DNA from: an uncultured Collinsella sp. | Lineage (GTDB): Bacteria; Actinomycetota; Coriobacteriia; Coriobacteriales; Coriobacteriaceae | Direction: 5' to 3' | Assembly (NCBI GenBank): GCA_900550205.1 | Contig: URRJ01000012.1 | Coordinates: forward strand, 1 to 22,535 | Length of the DNA stretch: 22,535 nucleotides | In this document: positions 15,603 to 22,526 of the stretch, one piece after another | Numbering within the stretch: the first letter of the stretch is position 1 | Layout: every line of letters starts with the position of its first letter | Notes under the pieces: generated by a model | What the model saw: only the letters and a program-made list of their open reading frames with translations | Told to the model about the DNA's origin: nothing | Databases searched by the model: none | Program-made: the position numbers and the translations under genes

Positions 15603-16139
15603 GTGTCAATATGTCAAGAAATGGCAAATAAGGGCGTATTCTCCGTTTACTCGGATTCTGATGCTTCGAAAATGCTTGAGTTCTTTCTTTACTATGCTGC
15701 TCCGGTGCACACTTCACCACTTTCTATCGATTTACCAAATTCATTGTCCGAGACTGTTAAGCGCGATTTGGTGCGGGATTTGTGCAAAAGGGCGGGATGT
15801 GCTGAATCCGATTTCATTTTCTATTCGTTTCGCGACCAATCTCAGAAGATTCGTGACTTGGATGCAGCTTGTCTATCCGATGAGACTTTTGTTCCTGATC
15901 GCTCAAAAGGTTTTTTCTGCCGACATGTGCCGAATAACAGGCAAAAGGGGTCGCCGGAATGCGAATTTGATTGCATTATCAAACATATTCGCAACTCACT
16001 CGCCCATGGCAGAGTAACCGATGCGGGTAAATACGCCATTCTAGAAGATAAGAAAAATAACCTGACTATGCAATTGGTTATCGAACCTGGCGTATTGCTT
16101 GATTGGGCTGATGAAATTCAAGCTAGCTTTGATCTGTAG
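15603..16139 (+). CDS. HEPN-domain protein (probable ribonuclease, pEK499_p136-like)
   Basis: The protein has 178 residues, mostly helical. The decisive motif is R130-N-S-L-A-H135 in CIIKHIRNSLAHGRV, the R-x4-H ribonuclease signature of HEPN domains, here in the R-N-S-x-A-H-G-R form typical of pEK499_p136-type members. HEPN proteins are metal-independent RNases that act as toxins or effectors in abortive infection. I place the start at the GTG at 15603 because GGGGTG lies six bases upstream; a GTG at 15594 or an ATG at 15621 are alternatives, and none removes the motif. The gene is clearly richer in A and T than the operon before it and uses AT-ending codons, which suggests recent acquisition. 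It is 107 bases downstream of the four-gene operon, so it could be an effector of it or an independent gene. No partner nucleotidyltransferase (MNT) is adjacent. Confidence 0.7.
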   Translation: MSICQEMANKGVFSVYSDSDASKMLEFFLYYAAPVHTSPLSIDLPNSLSETVKRDLVRDLCKRAGCAESDFIFYSFRDQSQKIRDLDAACLSDETFVPDRSKGFFCRHVPNNRQKGSPECEFDCIIKHIRNSLAHGRVTDAGKYAILEDKKNNLTMQLVIEPGVLLDWADEIQASFDL

Positions 16140-16345
16140 TAAGCTAGGGTTCGGGTGGGAGTATGTCGCTGTTCGCTACGGTCTTTTCCAGCTTTAATAA
16201 ACGCAACGATTGGCGGATTTGCTGAGCCGAGAAGAGCCAAATGTGGCATCGTTTGGAAACGACTCCTACGTTTTCCAAGTGAAGAGGCGCATCAAACGCG
16301 TTGCGCATGCTGCTCGGCGTTTAACACTAGGGCTTGTGCACTCGC

Positions 16346-16515
16346 CCGTACCGGGGAACTCCCCCGGCTTCCGGAAGCCGCCCCTTGCGGTACGGCCATA
16401 CCCAAATGGCATGCTAGGTATCTCGGCCCTGTTTCGTCGAGGATTCAGGGTCTGATGCTAGGGAAATCCCTGAGCTATTGGGCGGCTTGAAACCCGAGTC
16501 GCCCAATAGCTTTAT
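16346..16515 (+). ncRNA. Candidate structured RNA of unknown class, ending in an intrinsic terminator
   Basis: The stretch contains an 8-bp outer stem CCGTACCG/CGGTACGG (16346-16353 with 16388-16395). It encloses GGGG-AACT-CCCC (16353-16364) and the perfect 16-bp palindrome CGGCTTCCGGAAGCCG (16365-16380). Further stems are GCCAT/ATGGC (16395-16410), GGCCCTG/CAGGGTC with one G-T pair (16425-16452), AGGGA-AA-TCCCT (16460-16471) and the terminator (16473-16515). Six hairpins in 170 bases, with the best terminator of the region at the end, suggest an RNA rather than a gene. I recognise no known RNA family (not tmRNA, RNase P, SRP, 6S or a cobalamin riboswitch by their core motifs). It could also be a palindrome-rich end of a decayed mobile element. 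Confidence 0.3.
16473..16515 (+). terminator. Strong intrinsic terminator
   Basis: A perfect 12-bp stem AGCTATTGGGCG/CGCCCAATAGCT (16473-16484 with 16500-16511) is extended inward by weaker pairs and followed by TTATAT. It would end transcripts coming from the HEPN gene or from the hairpin-rich region, on the plus strand. Confidence 0.75.
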
Positions 16516-16582
16516 ATCATAAATAGGGAAGGGAATCGATGGGCAAGCGCGCGATTTGTTCGTGTGCACTAGAGGCTAGTTA

Positions 16583-17040
16583 ATGCTGCGCGTGCTCCAG
16601 CTTGAGAACGATCCACCTGACTTGCTCAAGACGCTCGATCCCGAGGAGCATCGCTGCATTATCGAGGAGGACGAGGAAACCGGTGAGGTTGAGGCGGTCG
16701 ACTATTCAGACCAAATTGTGGGCATGATCCGCTCGGCAGGAGCTTCCTCCAAGCGGAGTCGTTGCTCTCTGATTGAGGATCTTGTGTCCCGGGGTGCCCG
16801 GTCATTGTCTGGTGCATCTTTGTCAAGAGTATGGCTGACTTACGTCGTAGACTGTTTGATTGCGGTATCGAAGCGCGCACTATTAATGGCCAGGACGATT
16901 TGGCCTGCCGCTCGGAGGATCTAGATGATTTTCGAGCAGGGAAGTTTCCCGTGCTCATTGCGAATCCACATACGCTGGCCGAGCCCACCTGCGCTGTAAT
17001 TGCTTTATGTGCGAGCGGTGTCTATATCACCGGGATATAG
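16583..17040 (+). pseudogene. Frameshifted C-terminal relic of a second SNF2 helicase
   Basis: Frame one (from 16583) encodes L-R-V-L-Q-L-E-N-D-P, which matches I-R-L-L-Q-L-S-S-D-P (residues 390-399) of the intact helicase, and runs to L-I-E-D-L-V-S-R-G. One base appears to be missing in the G-run 16791-16794. In the next frame the text continues C-P-V-I-V-W-C-I-F-V-K-S-M-A-D-L-R-R-R-L, then A-N-P-H-T-L-A-E, matching V-I-V-W-C-I-F-K-R-S and T-N-P-H-T-L-A-E of the intact protein. Similarity fades near V-Y-I-T (compare V-Y-F-E) and a stop follows at 17038. The whole first RecA lobe and motif VI are absent. Divergence from the intact helicase is high, so this is a paralogue or a copy from a related locus, not a recent duplicate. 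It overlaps the tail of the opposite DUF2075 gene by 19 bases. Confidence 0.75.
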
Positions 17041-18764
17041 CGTGACAGATACTCCTTGAGCGCGGGGTCGCACACATAGAGATACGTTCCCAGCATGCCA
17101 CGCGTCATGAGGACATAGTAGGCATTGATGATGATCTTTCGTAGGTCATCGTCGCTCGCCTTTTTCTTTGCGACGGCATCTTTGAAGTTCGCTTTGTTAA
17201 CGCAGACGGCCTCCTTGTCGTTGTCGTAGTAAATGTCGGGTCCCAGAATTACGAATCCGTAATTGAGGTCGTAGCCCTGCACTGTGTGGATACATCCGAC
17301 CTCGTTGACGGCGTTGGGGGAGTTAACCCAATCCTTTTGACTCGAGTTCCAACGTTTAGGGATACCCTCAATGACGATGTCGAACGCGTCTTCGTGTTTC
17401 TTCGTTTCCCACTTCCACGCAAAGCCTGCCGTCATGCGGGATAGGCCAACTTCTTCTTCCTTGGCTTGCTGCAGGGAACAGAAGTCCTCAAATCGGTCGA
17501 CGATTCCAAACTGGTATCTGGGGATATCGCTGTCCGAATCCCCGGCTCGCGAATCGTAAGGTTCCGATGAAAAGAGTTCTTTGAACTTCATGCCGGCATG
17601 CATGTACGCCTTGTTGTCGAGTAAGTCATAGACAAAATCGAGGTATTCGTCACCACCGCGCACGCGCATTTGCGTGCTTAGGCCGAACTCTTCAGTTTCA
17701 ACGCCCTCTTCTTCGAGCTGATTGAGTCGCTGCTCAAGGCCGTCTCGATTGAGTCCGGATGCGCGAACCTGCTGTTTGGGGTCGTAGAACAGGTACGCCT
17801 TGTCACAGCATTTGAATATCCAGTCAACCTGGTTGCTCGTGTGCGGAAGGCCGAGGCGATCGCAGGTGTTGTAAAAAGCTCCGATGCCGGCGCCGGCGGT
17901 TAAGCAGTTTCCCAGTCGATGTGCTTCGTCGACAAGTAGGATGTCATAACGATCTTTTTTGGTTACGTCACTAGGACTCAAGATATCGCCAGGATTTAAC
18001 CCTGGAAGGAAGTGCGTGAGTTTCCTGAGGGTCTTCTTCAGGGAATCCATGGGGGTGACAAAACCGACTCGCAGGCCGGAAAGGTTGGGCTCATTTTTGA
18101 TTTTGAACATGAGACTAATGGCGAGGATTGTTTTACCTGTTCCCGGCGCGCCATTCACGACGGTTATACGTTCTCTTTTTGAGCCGCCATGTTTTGCATC
18201 TTCATACTCCTGTTCGAGACGTTTATAAATCGTCTCGATCGTTTCGTATTGGTCAGGCGTAAGCGTCTTGAAAGGCGAGAACTTGAACAGATCAGAGTTC
18301 TCGAGCTCTTCAATCGGATGAATCGCGTAGTTTTCTTCGCGAAGCTTTGCCCAGAGGTCTCGGAACTTCTGGCGATACTGAGGCCGCTCAAAATAATCGA
18401 ATTGGGCATAGCCGTTGTTGGCATTGGTGACCTGGTATTTTTCGTCAGCACAGAACAGCTCAATAAGTCGATTCTCGAACTCGAACGTTGCGGATTGGTT
18501 GAAGGTGGGATTGTCGATCAGAAGGGTCCGGTCGAAATCCTTGTCCACGTTTGCAGCGTGTTGCTTCATACGGCGCTGGTAGTTGGTTGTTTGGCCGATG
18601 TATGCCGTCTTGTTTCTGCTGTTGGTAAGAATGTAAAGGACGGGCCAACTCTCGTCATGATGGGCTCCAGGCTTTGGCGTGCCAAAGTCCTGAAGCGATT
18701 CGTTTGTCTCAAAGGGCTGGGGCAGGGGAAGCGTGTATTGCCGAAGGGCGAACTCATTACTCAC
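17022..18764 (-). CDS. GIY-YIG nuclease domain fused to a DUF2075 helicase-like ATPase
   Basis: The protein has 580 residues. Residues about 40-105 form a GIY-YIG-type domain: L-Y-I-L (43-46), A-Y-I-G-Q-T (54-59), R64-R65 and the candidate metal-binding E97 in F-E-F-E-N-R-L-I-E. The rest is DUF2075, a superfamily 1-like ATPase related to the Schlafen group 3 helicase domain. It has Walker A G-A-P-G-T-G-K-T (205-212), Walker B I-L-L-V-D-E-A-H (275-282), D-P-K-Q-Q (328-332), L-S-T-Q-M-R (about 375) and T-V-Q-G-Y-D-L-N-Y (near 510). Both halves look intact. I chose the GTG at 18762-18764, with an AAGG tract upstream, because earlier in-frame starts lie well inside the MazG-like gene; the two genes overlap by 8 bases, which implies coupling. 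The likely role is nuclease plus motor in phage defence or DNA repair; this is inferred from domain content and neighbours. Confidence 0.88.
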   Translation of the reverse strand: MSNEFALRQYTLPLPQPFETNESLQDFGTPKPGAHHDESWPVLYILTNSRNKTAYIGQTTNYQRRMKQHAANVDKDFDRTLLIDNPTFNQSATFEFENRLIELFCADEKYQVTNANNGYAQFDYFERPQYRQKFRDLWAKLREENYAIHPIEELENSDLFKFSPFKTLTPDQYETIETIYKRLEQEYEDAKHGGSKRERITVVNGAPGTGKTILAISLMFKIKNEPNLSGLRVGFVTPMDSLKKTLRKLTHFLPGLNPGDILSPSDVTKKDRYDILLVDEAHRLGNCLTAGAGIGAFYNTCDRLGLPHTSNQVDWIFKCCDKAYLFYDPKQQVRASGLNRDGLEQRLNQLEEEGVETEEFGLSTQMRVRGGDEYLDFVYDLLDNKAYMHAGMKFKELFSSEPYDSRAGDSDSDIPRYQFGIVDRFEDFCSLQQAKEEEVGLSRMTAGFAWKWETKKHEDAFDIVIEGIPKRWNSSQKDWVNSPNAVNEVGCIHTVQGYDLNYGFVILGPDIYYDNDKEAVCVNKANFKDAVAKKKASDDDLRKIIINAYYVLMTRGMLGTYLYVCDPALKEYLSRYIPVI

Positions 18765-19113
18765 GGTGGCCCGCCTTTCTGTATTCGACAGATGATGCAT
18801 TGATGTGATAGCGCTCGTCATTGCGCATGAGTTTGGACGAGAGCGCAGCTGGGAGATCGATGCTGTTTAAATCTGCGAAACGCAGAAGGAAAAGGAGCGT
18901 GTCGGCGACTTCGTCTTCGATGGCTTGACGTTGCTCGGCGTTTTCGAACATTTCTGCAATGTGCTCGTCGCTCATAAAGCGAAAGAGCTGAAGGAGCTCG
19001 GAGGACTCAGTTGCCATGCCGATGGCAAGCTCTTTTGGCGTGTGATATTTGCGCCAGTCGCGTGCATCACAAAAGTCCCTGACTTGTTCCGTCATGGCAT
19101 CGAGCTTATCCAT
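18757..19113 (-). CDS. MazG-like nucleotide pyrophosphohydrolase
   Basis: The protein has 118 residues and the all-alpha MazG fold signature: E-S-S-E-L-L-Q-L-F (a pair of Glu residues about 40 residues in), then E-D-E-V-A-D-T-L-L-F-L-L-R-F (E-x-x-D) about 30 residues later. These acidic residues bind Mg2+ and the triphosphate. MazG-like enzymes hydrolyse nucleoside triphosphates to monophosphates plus pyrophosphate, acting in pool cleaning or alarmone control. The ATG at 19111-19113 has GGAGG ten bases upstream; a TTG three codons earlier is too close to that site. The gene overlaps the downstream GIY-YIG/DUF2075 gene by 8 bases, so the two form one unit. Single-domain MazG-like proteins paired with such helicases suggest a nucleotide-signal or nucleotide-depletion step, but the true substrate is unknown. 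Confidence 0.88.
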   Translation of the reverse strand: MDKLDAMTEQVRDFCDARDWRKYHTPKELAIGMATESSELLQLFRFMSDEHIAEMFENAEQRQAIEDEVADTLLFLLRFADLNSIDLPAALSSKLMRNDERYHINASSVEYRKAGHRE

Positions 19114-19227
19114 CGTCCGCAACCTCCCTGATGTTTATTGTTTTATTATGGCCGTATCTGGGATTTATTGCACATCATTTGGGGCGTGCGGCTCATATGA
19201 ATGACGCGTCAAGTAAGAGGTTTCATC

Positions 19228-19419
19228 ATGAAGATCGACGTTGATGTAGATCAGCTGCGCGAGAGCCTGCTCGACCGCGCGGGGAGTGCAGCCGGCGTGG
19301 ACTTTCCGGCTGCTATGCTCGACGTGGTAGATATTGAGGATGAGTCGCCCCAAGAGCTCCTGGCCCGAGCCGAACGCGAAGGCCTCGATCTCCGCGACTT
19401 TGCCGTCGATGATGACTAG
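19228..19419 (+). CDS. Small acidic protein of unknown function
   Basis: This 63-residue protein begins MKIDVDVDQLRESLLDRAGS and ends in a run of acidic residues (F-A-V-D-D-D). It has two amphipathic helical segments and no membrane segment or cysteine pair. The ATG at 19228 has AGAGG eight bases upstream; an in-frame ATG at 19201 would add nine residues without a ribosome binding site. It is divergent from the MazG-like gene, with 114 bases between the two starts. Codon use is like that of the chromosomal genes rather than the AT-rich accessory genes. I do not recognise the family. Small acidic proteins can be DNA mimics or adaptors, but nothing here shows that. Confidence 0.6.
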   Translation: MKIDVDVDQLRESLLDRAGSAAGVDFPAAMLDVVDIEDESPQELLARAEREGLDLRDFAVDDD

Positions 19420-19748
19420 GGTAGCTAATTTGGGACGGGGCGTCTGCGCCCGCAGCTGCGCGAAAATTCGCGATAAGCCGTCGCAATGGAGTCTAACTGA
19501 CCTCGCGACTGTTCTATTTTGACCGCACGCTGGCTAAGTGAGTAGGCCTTATTGGAAATCCTGAGCGCACGACTAATTTGCTTCAACAAACCCGCAGGTC
19601 ACAGACTTGTGCTTTGGTGACGTGGTCGACGATTCGACAAAAGTCTACTCACTTAGTTTTGAGAGGCGCTAATTGTCCGCAACGAGACCCCAGCCGGGGC
19701 GATTGATGCTCAAATAGTAGCCAATTCGGGATGGCAACCCCCTGGCCG
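19420..19748. other. Non-coding gap holding an inverted-repeat element
   Basis: No gene is seen in these 329 bases. After the small acidic gene come two short stems, GGGCG-TCTG-CGCCC (19438-19451) and CGCGAA-AA-TTCGCG (19459-19472), which may act as a weak terminator although no T-run follows. The 123-base inverted-repeat element lies at 19534-19656. A small CCCC-AGCC-GGGG stem (19688-19699) and GCCA/TGGC pairs near 19720-19735 lie close to the end of the antiporter gene; neither is a convincing terminator for it. Confidence 0.5.
19534..19656. repeat. 123-base element bounded by perfect 12-bp inverted repeats (MITE-like)
   Basis: CTAAGTGAGTAG (19534-19545) and CTACTCACTTAG (19645-19656) are exact inverse complements separated by 99 bases. 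The inside has no long open frame and only weaker internal pairing (GTCAC with GTGAC). The right end is followed by TTTT. I see no clear target duplication at the borders. It may be a small non-autonomous mobile element, a long-loop RNA hairpin, or a chromosomal repeat unit. Confidence 0.55.
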
Positions 19749-21350
19749 CTACGACGCCAGCGTGGCGATGACGGCTTCGTCGCCGGCGTATATGAGGGTG
19801 TTGCCGTCGGGGATGATCGTTTGGCCGTCGCGCTTGAGCATCACGACGATAAAGGGGTGCTTTCCCTGCGGCACGTCGCGCAGGCGCTGGCCGGCCAAGC
19901 GACCGTGGGGCGTCACGGTGACCTCGCGCAGCGTAACCTCGGCACGCTCTTCAAACGTCGGCGCGGCCATCACCAACAGGTCGCCTCCCTCGATGATGGT
20001 ATCGCCGTTGGGCAGCACCGGGTGCGCCCCATCGCGCAGCACCAGGACCACGAGCATGTCCGTCGCACTGCCAATATCCGCGAGCGAGCGCCCCGCAAAC
20101 GGATGTCCCGCGCCCACCTTGAGCTTGACGAATGACATGCCGTCCTCGTCGCGGTAATCGTTAAACGTGCGGCGCACGTCGCCTTCCGCGTCGATCATGT
20201 CGAGCTTTTTCGCCACTGCCGGCAGCAGCGAGCCCTGCACCACAATGCTCGACACGGCAATCACAAACACCAGGTCAAACAGGTCGTGCCCACCGGGAAC
20301 ACCGGTCACCACGGCAAAGAGGCTAAATACGACCGAAGCCGCGCCGCGCAGACCCGCCCAGCTTACGAGCGCAACCTGGCGGGGGTTCGTTCTAAACGGA
20401 GCCAGCAGCATGCCCACGGCGATGGGGCGGCTCACGAAGAGCATAAACGTCATGAGCGCCAGGCCCGGCAGCAGCATTTGCGGCAGGCGTGCGGGCGTCA
20501 CGAGCAGGCCGAGCAAAAAGAAAATGGTCATCTCGGCCATCTCGGTAAGGGTATCAAAGAAGTGCGCCATTTCGACCTTGCCGGTGATGTCGCTCGCGCC
20601 CAGCACAATGCCTGCCAGGTATACGGCCAAAAAGCCGTTGCCGCCCAGATAGCTCGGCAGCGCGTAGGCGATGATCGCCACGGCAAACAAAAAGATAGTC
20701 TGTGCGCCTTCGGCCGTTGCGTGCGCGCGCTCAATCAGGCGGCTGGATGTCCAGCCGATGGCGAGTCCCAGGCCCACACCCAGGATGACCTGCTTTGCCA
20801 GCAGTATGGGAATGTTGATTTCGCCGCCAGCCGCGAGGGTCGCGAGTACCGCGGTGAGCATGTAGGCGACGGGGTCGTTGGAGCCCGATTCGACCTCGAG
20901 CAGTGAGTCGGTGCCGCCCCTCAGCGACAGGCTGTGCTCGCGCAGAACGCTAAAGACGCTCGCCGCGTCGGTGGATGCCACGACCGAGCCCAGCAGCAGG
21001 CCGCCGATCCAGTCGAAGCCCAGTGCGAAGTGCGCAAAGGCGCCCGTGATGCCGGCAGTGGCGATAACGCCGAGCGTGCTCAGCAGTACCGCGGGCGCGG
21101 CGACGGGTTTGGCACGGTCGATGTTGGTGTTAAAGCCGCCGTAGAACATGATGAACAGTAGCGCCGTACTGCAGACGGTTTCGGTGAGCGCGTAGTCGCT
21201 AAAGTCGATGTGCGCCGGCCCGTTGACGCCCAACAGCATGCCAAGCGCGATAAAGATGAGCAGGGTGGGGAAGGGGAGCTTTTTGCCGACGGGTTTGATG
21301 GTCAGGCACAAAATGATGATGAGGCCGATAAAGAGAAGTATCTGGTTCAT
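19749..21350 (-). CDS. K+/H+ (cation/proton) antiporter, CPA1 type with two TrkA-C domains
   Basis: The protein has 533 residues. About twelve hydrophobic segments fill residues 1-380, with S-T-D-A-A (126-130) and E-S-G-S-N-D-P (154-160), the ion-site motifs of CPA1 antiporters, and W-A-G-L-R-G-A (331-337). The cytoplasmic tail carries two TrkA-C (RCK C-terminal) domains, about 405-465 and 472-531, which usually sense nucleotides or ions. This layout matches potassium/proton antiporters of the NhaP2/CvrA type, which export K+ or Na+ in exchange for protons at the inner membrane. The exact cation cannot be read from sequence, so I give no symbol. AGGAG lies about 12 bases before the ATG, rather far. 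The gene is alone on the minus strand and divergent from the phosphatase gene. Confidence 0.93.
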   Translation of the reverse strand: MNQILLFIGLIIILCLTIKPVGKKLPFPTLLIFIALGMLLGVNGPAHIDFSDYALTETVCSTALLFIMFYGGFNTNIDRAKPVAAPAVLLSTLGVIATAGITGAFAHFALGFDWIGGLLLGSVVASTDAASVFSVLREHSLSLRGGTDSLLEVESGSNDPVAYMLTAVLATLAAGGEINIPILLAKQVILGVGLGLAIGWTSSRLIERAHATAEGAQTIFLFAVAIIAYALPSYLGGNGFLAVYLAGIVLGASDITGKVEMAHFFDTLTEMAEMTIFFLLGLLVTPARLPQMLLPGLALMTFMLFVSRPIAVGMLLAPFRTNPRQVALVSWAGLRGAASVVFSLFAVVTGVPGGHDLFDLVFVIAVSSIVVQGSLLPAVAKKLDMIDAEGDVRRTFNDYRDEDGMSFVKLKVGAGHPFAGRSLADIGSATDMLVVLVLRDGAHPVLPNGDTIIEGGDLLVMAAPTFEERAEVTLREVTVTPHGRLAGQRLRDVPQGKHPFIVVMLKRDGQTIIPDGNTLIYAGDEAVIATLAS

Positions 21351-21657
21351 GGATAGTGTCCGCTCCTGGGTGGTTGGCGTGGCACGGTCAGTTGTCTGCG
21401 GTTATTTGTACCCAAAGGTGGTGGGTTTACGGTGGTGGATTGCGGGCGTGCGCATTTTCGACACGAGGCTGCGGCGTGTGCGACGCTGATCGGGGAGCAG
21501 GTGCCGGCGGTGCACCGTGAACGGCGCGCGCGGGCGTTGGCGACACGCAGCCCTTCCCAGCTTTATTGCAACGGAGTACAATGGGTAACGTTTAAGTTCA
21601 ACTTGAAGTTTTAGTTGCTGCTCCGGGCTTCGGCCGCAAGGTAGGGAAAGGCGTTCC
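21351..21657. promoter_or_regulatory. Divergent intergenic region between antiporter and phosphatase genes
   Basis: No gene is seen in these 307 bases. Most of it is GC-rich and featureless. TACAAT at 21577-21582 is a good -10 hexamer for the plus-strand phosphatase gene; the -35 is poor. Just downstream, TTTAAGTT-C-AACTTGAA (21591-21607) is an imperfect dyad with seven of eight pairs matched, and it would lie at the start of the transcript. GGGAAAGG near 21645 is the ribosome binding site for the ATG at 21658. Confidence 0.45.
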
Positions 21658-22497
21658 ATGGCGATCTATGTGACATCCGATGCTCACGGACACGTACGTG
21701 CGCTTGACGAGGCCCTGTCCAAGATTTCGCTGGCGTCCGAAGATACGCTGTACGTGCTGGGCGACATGACCGATCGCGGGCCCGATCCGGTCGGTGTTAT
21801 TAAACTGGTGCGATCGCTGCCCAACGCGCGCGTGCTCAAGGGTAACCATGAGCAGATCATGCTCGATGCCATTATTGGCCAGGACCCGCTCGATGCCGAG
21901 ACGTGGGACATCAACGGTGGCTGGACGACGCGCGAGCAGCTTAACGACATGGAATTTGAGGCGTACGAGGAGCTTGTGCGCTGGATGGCCGGGTTGCCGC
22001 TGTATGCGGTGGCCGAGACCGATGAGCGCCCGTACCTGCTGGTGCATGCCGGTATTGAGACCGAGGCAGCCCGGGCGTTTTTACTTGAACACGACGTGGA
22101 TTGTGCCGATGGTGCCGGAGCGGTTGGCGCCGATCGCGAACTGCTGAAGCAGATGCTTGCCGTGCAGTCGTCCGATGACCTGCTGTGGATTCGTCATGGC
22201 TATTGGGATGCGCCGACGGGTTTGCTTTCTGCCGAGGGCAAGGGTCCGGTCGTGGTGAGCGGCCACACGCCAACGGTGTCGCTCGGGCGTTATTGCGAGG
22301 TGGGCGGCCTGGCGGGACTCGACGAGGAATCGGGGCGCGGAAAGATTGTGCGCCTGGGCGGCGAGGATACCGCCGGCGTTCCCGACCGCATCGACATCGA
22401 CTGCGCCGCCGCCACCGGCTCCGAGTTCGGCCGGGTGGGCATCCTGCGTCTGGATGATGGTGCGGAGTTCTATGCGAACATTCTGCCCGGCGAATAA
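21658..22497 (+). CDS. PPP-type metallophosphoesterase (serine/threonine phosphatase-like)
   Basis: The 279-residue protein carries every calcineurin-like metal motif: D8-A-H10, G35-D-M-T-D-R-G41, G62-N-H-E65, H130 in L-L-V-H-A-G and H203 in V-S-G-H-T-P. The G-D-x-x-D-R-G and G-N-H-E boxes are those of the PPP family, which includes bacterial protein phosphatases (PrpA/PrpB) and ApaH. It is cytoplasmic (no signal peptide) and hydrolyses phosphomonoesters or dinucleoside polyphosphates with two metal ions; the substrate is not clear from sequence. GGGAAAGG lies before the ATG. A GC-rich 9-bp stem follows the stop and may terminate the transcript. Confidence 0.9.
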   Translation: MAIYVTSDAHGHVRALDEALSKISLASEDTLYVLGDMTDRGPDPVGVIKLVRSLPNARVLKGNHEQIMLDAIIGQDPLDAETWDINGGWTTREQLNDMEFEAYEELVRWMAGLPLYAVAETDERPYLLVHAGIETEAARAFLLEHDVDCADGAGAVGADRELLKQMLAVQSSDDLLWIRHGYWDAPTGLLSAEGKGPVVVSGHTPTVSLGRYCEVGGLAGLDEESGRGKIVRLGGEDTAGVPDRIDIDCAAATGSEFGRVGILRLDDGAEFYANILPGE

Positions 22498-22504
22498 CCT
22501 TGTT

Positions 22505-22526
22505 CCGCCGTTCTACCGAACGGCGG
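22505..22526 (+). terminator. Possible terminator after the phosphatase gene
   Basis: CCGCCGTTC (22505-22513) and GAACGGCGG (22518-22526) form a perfect 9-bp stem with a TACC loop, eight bases after the stop. No T-run follows within the window, so the call is tentative. Confidence 0.5.

Larger units (their letters stand above)
16140..16582. other. Gene-free stretch with dense hairpins, between the HEPN gene and a helicase relic
   Basis: I see no credible gene in these 443 bases. A frame from a TTG at 16210 gives about 35 plausible residues (SREEPNVASFGNDSYVFQVK) before it turns into a low-complexity translation of the hairpins; it may be a coding relic. From 16346 to 16515 the DNA is packed with inverted repeats and ends in a perfect terminator (separate entries). 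A short frame with a GGGAAGGG ribosome binding site runs from the ATG at 16539 to a stop at 16581-16583 (14 residues) and directly overlaps the first ATG of the helicase relic. It may be a leader peptide or chance. Confidence 0.45.

Noticed and set aside
16155..16490. 111-residue open frame after the HEPN gene
   Set aside because: It translates the hairpin-rich stretch and terminator stem, has no ribosome binding site and no family resemblance.
16346..16515. Retron RNA, tRNA, tmRNA or 6S RNA
   Set aside because: There is no reverse transcriptase nearby, no cloverleaf with a CCA-type end, and none of the core motifs of those RNAs; I kept only a generic structured-RNA candidate.
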